64,000 bases of DNA from Asterias rubens (taxonomy: Eukaryota; Echinodermata; Asteroidea; Forcipulatida; Asteriidae), in the NCBI RefSeq assembly GCF_902459465.1, contig NC_047068.1, positions 2,852,001-2,916,000 of the forward strand, written 5' to 3'. The notes beneath the pieces were generated by a model. The model worked only from the letters and a program-made list of their open reading frames with translations. It did no database searches and was not told the DNA's origin. Each line of letters begins with the position of its first letter. Position 1 is the first letter of the stretch. Positions 30,363-40,700 of this stretch are shown here, piece after piece. The position numbers and the translations under genes were made by a program.

Positions 30363-30509
30363 ACCATTGTGTTATACATGTACCCGTCATTAAAATAGAG
30401 GATTCAAACTTCCTGAATTCAGTGCACTTGTATTGGCTCAGGCCCACGACATGCCACAGAGCTTGGTAATCATTGAGTATATCTGAAAGAAAATCTGATG
30501 TCAACTTAC

Positions 30510-30616
30510 TTAGCTTGGAGAACCAGTGCAAAGAGACCTGCTGCTAATGGGACTGCACTGGATCTGGATGTCCCATTGAAATTATCAATGCAACCATCAC
30601 GGATGTCCGTTGTGAT
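30510..30616 (-). CDS. convertase exon: catalytic Ser block
   Basis: Acceptor TCCATCACAG, donor GTAAGT. It reads ITTDIRDGCIDNFNGTSRSS, then AVPLAAGLFALVLQA. Most convertases have GTSASAPLAAG or GTSAAAPLAAG; here two residues are added between the Ser and PLAAG. Confidence 0.8.
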
Positions 30617-30974
30617 CTGTGATGGATGAAATCAAAACAAGAGAATGGTAATCAAAACTATACACCAATGCAACACCATAGTATTGTTAAAATTCCAAGA
30701 GAACGGTAATCGAGCACATGCTGGAATACTTAACTGATCCAATATGACCATTCCCACTGTCTCAACTTTTCAGACACTCCCTTTAATAATTGTTGAATAC
30801 AAGCCCACTACATGTCTTCACTTAAATCCAATACTTCAATATTAGTCGTCCCTCTCACACCTACATGTAATTCTTGGGGGATAAATCTTTCCTTTTTCTG
30901 TATTTAGTTTCATGCGCAAGTCTTCTTCTTTTATTTATTATTAATACCATGAAGCAAATGCATCGTCTACTTAC

Positions 30975-31222
30975 CGCCAGATTTTGAGGTTTACTGTAAT
31001 CCCCTTTGGCCTTGATGTCACTGATTCCTCCAGACAGCTAGAACGACGGCCATCGTTGAGGCGCACTTCTCCATAAAGTAAACCGACTCCCCCATGTCAT
31101 TAATGGAACCAACCGAGATGGTGTGGATGCTACCGACGTAGCCGTCCGCTCCGCAGTCGTCTCCGTTATTACCGCCGTTACCCGAGGCCCAGGGTGTAGA
31201 TGGAGCCCTTGCCACCACGACC
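30975..31222 (-). pseudogene. convertase exon: oxyanion-hole Asn block, two +1 shifts
   Basis: 248 bases where 246 would fit the phase 0 to 0 pattern. The start reads GRGGKGSIYT, then the frame must shift by one base to read WASGNGG. The end shifts again to read SGGISDIKAKGDYSKPQNLA. Apart from these it matches PCSK family order exactly. Confidence 0.8.
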
Positions 31223-31229
31223 CTAAACA

Positions 31230-31295
31230 GCGCATTGGGGTCTGTCTTTGACGGAATGCGCTCTACAAGAGTGATTTATTATTATTATTAAACAA
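31230..31295 (+). repeat. LINE/SINE 3' tail fragment, (TTA)n
   Basis: GAATGCGCTCTACAAGAGTGATTTATTATTATTATT: the GCGCT...TTATTATT ending of the LINE/SINE tails, abutting the convertase exon acceptor. Confidence 0.45.
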
Positions 31296-31311
31296 TAATA
31301 ATAATATTTAT

Positions 31312-34300
31312 TACTTAAGAGTCAGTTCAGGTAAATAATTGACATAGTTGCTCACGGTCAAAAAATGAATTTTTTTTTATACTTTGTGGGTTGAAGGGCC
31401 TTGGGGTGCAAGTAAACAAAATTGCATTTTCAATTCTATATATAGCCCGTTGCCATGGTTACGGCTCATTTTGTTTTTTGGCCATTTTAGGCCGATTTTG
31501 GGGTCTGAAAAACTGGTTTTTAGCTCATATTTACAACTCCACCCCACCAAAATGCAAAATGATTTCAAAAAACCTTATATATCACTACAAAGTATCATCC
31601 TTGGCCTTCCTTGAGAAAAAAAATTATTGCTTTAAATATCACCCTTATGCTATTTTTGCATCATGCATTACAGTATCTTTTTTGAACTTGCAAAATCGAC
31701 ATTTTTACCCAAAATGTCAACTTGCCAGGGGTCTCAGAAAATTTTCCTTTCGGCTGTGATTAGGGCCAACATTGGTCTTTCCATATCTGGTGTCAAAATC
31801 TTGGGCAAATGTATCCTGTTGTGACAGTACTGCCTCAAAACTAGACTTTTTTCCAAAAAACGTGAAAAATGCCTTTTTAAGGGTCTTTTCACATAATATC
31901 GACATACGTGTCCAAGGTAAAAAAAAAGGAATATTTTTCTTATACTTTGTGGATGGTAGGGACTTGGGGTCCAAATAAACAGCATTTACATTTCAAATCA
32001 TAATATAACACGTTGCCATGGTAACAGTTCATTTGTGTTTAGGCCACTTTAGGCCGATTTTGGGGGTCTGAAAAACCTTTTTTTTAAGTTAATATTTTCA
32101 ACTTCACCCCACCAAAAACAAAAATATTTCATAAAACCTTTTACATCACTACAAAGTATCATCCTTGGCTTTACTTGAGACAAAAAAATATTGCTATAAA
32201 TTTTACCCTTGTGCTATTTTTAGAACGTGAATTAGAATATGTTTTTTTGAACTTGCAAAATCAACATTTTTACCATATTTTTTGCCCTCAAAATTTCATT
32301 TTTTCAGGGATCTCAGAATATTTTCCTTTCGGTTTTGATCAGGGCCACAATTTGTCTTTTTATTTCTGGTAAGAAAAACTCGGGCAATTGTATCCTGATG
32401 TAACAGAACTGTCTCAAAAATAAACCCTTTTCCCCGAAAACATAGAGAAATGCATTTTGAAATATTTGCTTCATTTTTTCAAGTTAGAAATAATTCCATA
32501 CATCTGGCAGCTTTTCATAAGCACTCTGTAGGCTTAGTGCTTTACCAAACATTGATCAGGACTTGTTGATGACCTAAATCTTAGAATTTGCCCTGCCCCG
32601 ACTCGGCCCAATCATATTTCTTGACATTGCATAAAAAAAACAAAGTTTTGTGAACAGTGCCTCTTTTTTGAAAGTCACATTTTTTAATTCCCCTTGCACA
32701 TAAAGAAAGTTTGTATTGTCTTAATTGTTTATTGGTTCTCAGAATATTTCCCTTTTGGTTGTGATTGGGCTATCATTATGGTTTGCATGTCTGCTGGGGA
32801 GAAACACTTTGGTTTATTGTATCCTGTTGTGACACTTCTGCCTCAAACATGGTAATTTTTCCAAAAACAATAAAAATGCATTTTGAAGTTATCCCTTAGT
32901 TTGAATTGATAAAAAACAAAAACGAGCATGCTTGTTAAAAAAATATGGCACTGTTTCCATGCTCTTTAAGTAACATTATAAAAATGTTATAACCATGCTT
33001 TGTCACTGAGAGTTCTTGTTTTGTCATGACTACTTTACCTAGTTGTACAGGTATGATTCACATTGCAAGAAGAGAAGTAGTGCGATGAGCATTCTTTACT
33101 ATTCTTGTCTATACATGGCCTTATAACAGTCTTCTTGGTCCCCTGCCCGCTACCAAACTAAACATTTTCATCCCTATCAGAACAAAGAGGCTCTAAAAGT
33201 GAGCAAGTACTGTGTCCAAAGTATCTAAATGGCCATTCACCTGCTTTGGCCTTCTGTAAGCAGTTCCCCCATCCATGGTGGGGTTCCTTTCAATTGTACT
33301 GTTGCAAACAATAAAAGAGTTGGTTTATTTAACGTGATAAACAATTCAGCAGGTAATGTTTGACAATGTTTTTTGTTGATCGTTCTCAGAGACATATATA
33401 ATAATTATGAACTAGTAATATAGTGAATGGAAAAAATAATCAAATGAGCCTGAATAAACTTTTGTCACTGCAAATGCATCTTACTTATTTATGTTGAGCA
33501 GGTGCAAGTATTTACAGCTTCTTTCAATGTTGTTCCATTAAACACGTTAACACGTTGCCTTGGATCGGTCGAGTTGGTCTTTGAAAAGCGTTTGTAAACG
33601 TTTATTACAAAATGCACATGATTAGAAAGATATTTTAAAAGTAGAATATAATGATCCACACAAGTATCACTCAAAAACATCTTTCTAACCATGCATTTTA
33701 TAACAAGCTGTTACAATCGCATTTCAAATACCAACTTGACCGATCCCAGGCAACGTGTTCCTTTTAAATGATCTCTTACGCTCATCTTGCAAATCGTTAG
33801 TATCATTGTTTTTAATAAGATCTTGGCAAACTTTTCCAACACTTTTAAGCGGGCTTTTTAATTTCCCATATTTGTGTTGGACATGATTGGATGCTCTAAA
33901 CCATCTGCCTCAAGCACAGAAACTACATTGTTTATGATCTCTATCTCTATGAAAAGTTTTACATTTGGTAGCAGGCAGGGACCAAGGAGAGTAGGCCCTG
34001 TATTAAAGACAACTTGTAAAGAATGCTCATCGCACTCTACTTGCAATGGGAATCATACCTGTACAATAGGTAAAGTAGCCAAACCAGGAACTCTCAGTGG
34101 CAAAGCATTGGTTATGGTTTGGTTGGATACCATTATGTTTAAAAAAAAACTTTGTATTCATTACTCAAAGGGCATGGAAACAGTGCCAGATTTTTAATAA
34201 GCATGCATTGTTTTTGGAAAAATTACTATACTTAAGGCGTGATCAGTCACAACAAGATACAATAAACACAGTGTTTCTACCCAGAAGACATGAAAATACC

Positions 34301-35699
34301 AATAACAACCGAAAGGGAACACTTTAAAAAAAGAGGCGCTATTCACAAAACATTGTTTTATGCAATGTCAAGAAATAATGATTGGGGCTGGGCCGGGCAA
34401 ATTCTAAAATTAAGGTCATCAACAGTTCCTGATCAATGTTGGGTAATCCACTAAGCCTATAGAGTGCTTAGGAAGAGCTGCAAGATTGATAGAATTATTA
34501 CTTATTAATGTTATAAATTCAATATGAAGAAAAAACAATTCAAAATGCATTGTTCTGTTTGGGGAAAAAGGTCTATTTTGGAGACAGTACTGTTAACATC
34601 AGGATATACTTGCCCAAGTTTTTCTTACCAGAAATAAAAAGACAAATTTTGGCCCTGATCAAACCCGAAAGGAAAATATTCTGAGACCCCTGAAAAAATT
34701 AAATTTTGAGGGCAAAAAATATGGTAAAAATGTTGATTTTGCAAGTTCAAAAGAACATATTCTAATGCACGTTCTAAAAATAGCACAAGGGTAAAATTTA
34801 TAGCAATATTTTTTTGTCTCAAGTAAAGCCAAGGATGATACTTTGTAGTGACGTAAAAGGTTTTATGAAATATTTGTTTTTTTGGTGGGGTGGAGTTGTA
34901 AATTATTAACTAAAAAAAAGAAGTTTTTCAGACCCCAAAATCGGCCTAAAGTGGCCTAAACACAAATGAACTGTTACCATGGCAACGTGTTATATTATGA
35001 TTTGAAATGTAAATGCTGTTTATTTGGACCCCAAGTCCCTACCATCCACAAAGTATAAGAAAAAGATTCCTTTTTTTTTTACCATGGACACGTATGTCGA
35101 TATTATGTGAAAAGACCCTTAAAAAGGCATTTTTCACGTTTTTTTGGAAAAAAGTCTAGTTTTGAGGCAGTACTGTCACAACAGGATACAATTGCCCAAG
35201 TTTTTGACACCAGATATGGAAAGACCAATGTTGGCCCTAATCACAGCCGAAAGGAAAATTTTCTGAGACCCCTGGCAAGTTGACATTTTGGGGTCCAAAA
35301 ATAGGGTAAAAATTTCGATTTTGCAAGTTCCAAAAACATACTGTAATGCATGATGCAAAAATAGCACAAGGGTGATATTTAAAGCAATAATTTGTTTTCT
35401 CAAGGAAGGCCAAGGATGATACTTTGTAGTGATATAAGGTTTTTTGAAATAATTTTGCATTTTGGTGGGGTGGAGTTGTAAATATGAGCTAAAAACCAGT
35501 TTTGCAGACCCCAAAATCGGCCTAACATGGCCAAAAAACAAAATGAGCCGTAACCATGGCAACGGGCTATATATAGAATTGAAAATGCAATTTTGTTTAC
35601 TTGCACCCCAAGGCTCTTTCACCCACAAAGTAAAAAAAAAATTCATTTTTTGACCGTGAGCAACTATGTCAATTATTTACCTGAACTGACTCTTAAGTA
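31312..35699. mobile_element. 4.4-kb palindrome, foldback-like element
   Basis: Left arm about 31312-33240 is the inverse of right arm about 33880-35699. ACTTAAGAGTCAGTTCAGG opens it and CCTGAACTGACTCTTAAGT closes it. Paired landmarks are CCCGTTGCCATGGTTACGG (31447) with its complement near 35560, and CCTGCCCGCTACCAAA (33142) with its complement near 33970. Each arm holds at least two degenerate ~560-bp direct units (CGTTGCCATGGT at about 31449 and 32011). No transposase frame in the arms. The ~640-bp centre holds an M2 MITE. Confidence 0.85.
33538..33767. mobile_element. TTAA-flanked MITE, family M2, in the palindrome centre
   Basis: CACGTTGCCTTGGATCGGTCGAGTTGGTC at the left and GACCGATCCCAGGCAACGTGTTCC at the right, TTAA at both edges. 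Other copies: 41076-41431, 49825-50210 and the partial 37488-37663. Confidence 0.8.
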
Positions 35700-36900
35700 G
35701 TACTGCTTTTTAAACATGATTTTCACTCTGAGCCGACTTCTCGGTATCCTATAAGTAATATTCTACTCACCCATATCAACTTTCGGCGGTTTTGTCGACC
35801 GAATTCGCTATATAATGTTGAATTATACCATGAACAAAATTGTTGTTGTGAGAAAACATAGAGTCCTAGCTCGAGGGCATCAAATTTCCGATGAGAGAGG
35901 GCGCTCGTATGCTGGGGGGGGGGGCACCACACCAGTTATAGGGACAAATAGGCCCAATTATCAAATAGTAATTGAACAATGTCGGGGTCATGCAGTAAAA
36001 TAAATAAAATGTGTAGATACAGCATTAACAATCTACAATCCACTCAGGCCTCTAATTGCTTCTACTTTTGTAGAGACAGATAAATTAGGCAAAATCAGTT
36101 TCTTGGGTGTTCGACCCGATTGTATATATTTTTTCCTGAAAAATACATACAGATTTGAACAATGGTTGAAATGTAAGCAAAGATTAGGTTTTGTAGTTAT
36201 GACAAAAACAACAGGCAATCACAAGTTCCACCATTTAAAATAAGAGGGATCGAGCCACCTGATAGGTGGGGGGGGGGGGGGGGGGGGGGGGTGGGGGGTG
36301 GGGGGGGGGGGCTAACTGAACTCTTTGAAACCCTTCAACCCACTTTACTTTGGCAGTGTTCCAAGCAACCTTGATGACGCTGCTACGTCAGCAAACAAAA
36401 AGCACGTGTGTTCTCACCCGTCCATTCCTAAGGTTGATCACGTGACATTGTTATGGGACAGTACTGTATTTACCGTTACTCCCCGTACACAGCGATGGAC
36501 AGAATAAACATTACTTTGATAGTGGGTTGATTAACTTAAACTACAATAAGGACGCAATATTTTCCTGCCAGTTATTATTACAGCTGAATGATACACAGTT
36601 TTTTGACATTTGGAAATTTGTACATCAAACAAACGTACGTTTCCGGATCAACGCAAAGGGAGTGCGCCCATAAAATAGAACGGCGCAGTTATATCGCTTC
36701 AATGAAATTAATGTGTTTCTTGAAAACGTAAACAACAACGGTCCACACCACACGTACACACGTACAGAGGATATTTCATCATCGTGCATTTAAAGGAAGT
36801 TGTACCATACTCAGATATCATCAGAATTAGCCATTTATTTCATTTAAACTGGTGGGATTTTGTCATTGAGCGTCGATTTTAACACAGTTAGAGCTAGTTG
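35700..36900. other. region upstream of SPSB3-like gene, no coding exon seen
   Basis: Contains a G-run (36268-36311) and a CpG-containing stretch 36.36-36.8 kb with CACGTG-like sites that may be promoter. No frame recognised. Confidence 0.45.
36268..36311 (+). repeat. 44-bp almost pure G tract
   Basis: Runs of G broken only by two T's. It could form G-quadruplexes. Lengths of such tracts are often wrong in assemblies. Confidence 0.9.
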
Positions 36901-37087
36901 TGTTAGACATCAGTGGGTCCGTTTTTTAACGGTAGTGTTCAGAAATTAAATTGATCCATTCAATTATGCACTGACTGAGATTTTTGTGAAAACCTCAAAG
37001 ACATCGCACTGGCTTTGAAATGCTGGTCGAAGTTTTTGTCTTCAGTTTATGACTGTTTCTGGGGTGTGAAAGAACTCGAGCCAAACG
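36900..37087 (+). other. candidate 5' non-coding exon of SPSB3-like gene
   Basis: A strong donor (CCAAACG followed by GTAAGT) at 37088, followed 640 bases later by the acceptor of the first coding exon, suggests an untranslated first exon. The left border is unknown. The sequence is not conserved enough to confirm. Confidence 0.35.
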
Positions 37088-37487
37088 GTAAGTTAAAATA
37101 AATATGTGTTATTTCATGAAGTAGTTGTCAACTTTTGACATTGAAATTTGTAGTAAAAAATAGACTTAGAAATTCTTTCGAATGTTTGATACAATTTTAA
37201 TTCCCCCCCCAAAAAAAAAAAAACTGTTCAAATTTGTGTGGATTTTCACTATAGATTTTGTAGGTGTTTAGTTGACATGTTTGACCATGCTGCGACTTGC
37301 ACTTGATTATCGTTTTTACATTATACTACAAAAACAAATCCCTACTTATTCATGTAATGATCTCCAGATTTGTACATGAACGGTGACAAGCGATTTTCTT
37401 ATATATTTAATAAGATGAATGAACTGTGTCAGATGTTGGAAGTTGACCGTTATTTGTAATGATTAGTTGGTTCAGTGGTTGTAAAAG

Positions 37488-37663
37488 AAACACTGTCGGC
37501 CATTTTGTGTAGTCAAGATTTTGGAAGGAAAACCGTGCAATTTTGAGTAACACTCGTGTGTATCATTATATTCTACTTTTAAAATATTTTTCTAACCATG
37601 CATTTCCTAACATATGCTTTTCAAAGACAAACTCGTCCGATCCAAGGCAACGTGTTCCTTTAA
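37488..37663. repeat. M2 MITE, one half
   Basis: Ends GATCCAAGGCAACGTGTTCCTTTAA with internal CTGTCGGCCATTTTG and GGAAAACCGTGCAATT. The left end is missing. It ends about 65 bases before the coding exon acceptor. Confidence 0.7.
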
Positions 37664-37737
37664 TGAAAATATAAAATCCACAGACTTTAAAATCTAAACC
37701 CCCATGTTGTTTTGTTTGTTTATTTGCAGAGAACACT

Positions 37738-40700
37738 ATGATATCGACCATGGAGATCGGCCAGGTGTCAACCCGCCGGGAATACAGGCCCGATAACTGG
37801 TGTTGGGACGGCCAGAGCAAATCGTCCGATGTGCAATTATCTTCTAATCACTTAGCTGCGTATTTCCATATAGGTAAACAACCAAAGTAATCACATTGAC
37901 AGGGCTGGAATTGGAATTTAAAAATTATCTTGACAAGAGTCTACAGGGGTGTGTTTTCGCATGTCGTAACCGAACTGTTTCGGTTGAACTTACCGTTGTT
38001 GCTCAGAACGTTCACTTGAACAGAAATATTTGTCACAAGACCTTGAAGTATTTGTTGAGCTTTAAAGCCATTGGACCCTTTCGGTAAACAGTGTTGTCCA
38101 AGGCCCACACTTTGTGTACCACAACTTCTATATCAAATAACAAACCAGTGAAAATTTAGGCTCAATCGGTCATCGGAGTCGGGAGAAAACAACGGAAAAA
38201 CCCACCCTTGTTTCCGCGCGTTTCGCCGTGTCATGACATGTGTTTAAAATAAATCCGTAATTCACGTTAACAAGAATTTATATTGTTTTGCTGTTTTCTC
38301 AAAAAGTAAAGCATTTCATGGAATAATATTTCAAGAGAAGTCTTTCACCATTGCCTTCTGTAAACCCTGTAAGTTATTTGTAAATCTGTGAACTTTTTTT
38401 TTTTTTTCTGAACCGAAAGGGTCCAATGGCTTTAAGGAGTTAATTTGGGAATACATTTTGTAAATTCTTCAACGACTGTTAAAAAAACAGACTGGGGGTA
38501 AAGGAGATTTGACATTGTTTCCAAAAGATATTATAACTATTCTTTCCCCAGGCTTAAAAAACCCTGGGCCTTTTTTAACATCTTAAGTGCGTTTAAGTCC
38601 TTTCTTTTTCTGTCTATTTAAATTTTCTTTTCATCAAGTCGAGCGCCATGTGGAAGCTCGAGCCTGCTCAGTGATTTTTTTCCAGATGTTACGACCCAGC
38701 ATGCAGGAGCGTAGTTCCTCAGCGCTGATGGCCAAGCCGGAGTATCGGCCAAGCCGGAGTCTCGTTTCTCGTTTCAGGGTGACTACGAAGGAGAGACATC
38801 TTCTCTCAAGAGAGGCCTTGCCTTGTGTGGGCTCCCAGACGATGGTTGGGCAAGCGGCTAGCTCCGAGTGGCGGACTAACAAAGTTTTATTAGTGGTCAG
38901 GGTTTGCCTGCACAAGGCCACATGTATGATTTGACTTTTCACTTTACACACATATAAAGTTTTAAGTAGTAGGATTTCAAAGCGTCACACATAAAACCTG
39001 CATGATCTAAACTTACCTGCGATTTCATTTAACCTTTTGCTGTCTAGATCCCGTTGAGGACAGTACCGGTACAGCAGGCGTCCGAGGGACACAAGGATTC
39101 AATGAAGGGGAATACTATTGGGAGGTCATCTTTACTGAGCCTGCATTCGGGACATCCGTCATGGTCGGGGTTGGAACACAGAAAGCTCTACTACACACTA
39201 ATAACTATCAGTACATTGACATGCTAGGTGGGTGGCCAGGCTAAACTGAGTCTGAATTTTCTTGGACTTTTTCTTGACAAAACAACTTAAGCAAACACCT
39301 AAGTTATACAGAGGAGGTAACATTTGTTGTTGAGACATAAAGTTTCAAAAAGGAAATTATTGTAATAATTTAAGAGGCTGATCATCCTTACTCGCATCTG
39401 GGAAGCTGAAATGCGAATGACGTGGCTAAATGTACATCGTGTATTAGCCGTATGCATGCAAAGGGTGCTTTTGACACTCAGCCACATGGACCAATGACCA
39501 CAGAGCACAGTCGGAAATCGAAGGTGTTTGATTTTCCTGTAGGGAGGAAAACATGTGGGGCAAAGGCGAATTGTAAATTTTGGCTGGTTTATTTCGAGAG
39601 CACCAAGGCAATGACCAGGGGATGGAGGCAATCGCCTTCGTTGCCTCCAGGAATGACCAGCTCTGAAGAAAGATTCTTTTGCACCTGTCGAGTTGGAGGT
39701 TGCCAGTGCTCGCTTTGATCTTTGTTTGAATGTTTAATCCTCAATATGTCAACTAATTTTCTTTTCTCTTCACAAAAAACACAAACTCGATAGGCATGGA
39801 CGACCAGAGTTGGGGTTTATCCTACAAGGGGACCGTCTGGCACAACGGCACCTGCAGACAATACTGTGAACCGTTCTACGAGAACAACACCAATATTGGC
39901 ATTCTACTTAATCTGTATGCTGGTACGCTCACGTTCTTCAAGAATGGTATTAACCTAGGAGTTGCTTTCAAAGGTTGGTATTGTTTTGATATTTATTTAT
40001 TTATTTAGAAAAAGGGAAGGTACATGTTTGGTAATTGTCAAAGACCAGTCTTCTCACTTTGTGTATCCCATCCTAACCATAAAATAACAAGCCTGTGAAA
40101 ATTTGGGCTCAATTGGTCATCAAAGTTGCGAGAGAATTATGAAAGAAAAAACACCCATGTTGGACGAGTTTGTGTGCTTTCAGATAAGAATAAAAGACTT
40201 CTAGCTAGAAGTCTTTTATTATTTTAGTGAGAAATTACCTCTTTCTCAAAAACTATGTTTCTTCAGAGGGAGTTGTTTCCCATGTTTATTCTATCAACCT
40301 CTCCCCATTACACGTTACCAAGTCAGTTTTTAAGTTAATATTCGTTTTGAGTAATTACCAAACGTGTACCTTCCCTTTAAATCATTTTTTGGGTAGGGTG
40401 TCATGGCCGGGTGGGTTACAGCATCAAGCTCAAGTTCTGGGGTTTAAGTCATCGGAGTGTGGGTTCAAATCCCGGTCATAGAACTTTTAAATGACATTAT
40501 CTCTGGCCTCTACTGTGTCAACACTTCAGAGATGATAACATTAATAAAGTAATATTTACTTATTGGTTTTGGTGATAGCTGCCACGGTTATAAAGTTCAG
40601 ATCATAATTATTACTTTTTTGATGTGGGAGGGACCTTATCAGTTCTGAAGTTTTTACCTTGAAATGGGAGGCCGTCACCTTGCATCACAAACAAACAAAT

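Larger units (their letters stand above)
27244..31222 (-). pseudogene. subtilisin/kexin-like proprotein convertase, C-terminal half, with two frame breaks
   Basis: Exons right to left: 31222-30975, 30616-30510, 29024-28612, 28094-27925, 27528-27244 (stop). Exon 1 carries the oxyanion-hole block WASGNGGNNGDDCGADGY, then SIHTISVGSINDMGES and CASTMA. Exon 2 has DIRDGCIDNFNGTS with the catalytic Ser and PLAAGLFALVLQA. Exon 3 is a P (homo B) domain: RRGDVSLTIWSPQGTPSELL, then GNWGENPNGVWRLEV and FQLVLYGT. Exons 4-5 are acidic then Arg-rich and unrecognised, without a membrane segment. All exon phases agree. Exon 1 is two bases too long: one extra base near 31203 and one near 31037 break the frame. 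The prodomain, catalytic Asp and His, and about 60 residues between exons 2 and 3 were not found. It could be a working gene with assembly errors and distant 5' exons, or a decaying copy. Confidence 0.8.

Noticed and set aside
31384-35646. Frames MWVEGPWGASKQN... in both palindrome arms
   Set aside because: They occur in mirrored arms with low-complexity, repeat-derived sequence and no domain; no sign of a transposase.
38587-38934. Plus-strand frame of 115 codons in SPSB3 intron 1
   Set aside because: No conserved motif, and the SPSB3 exons on both sides join in phase without it.
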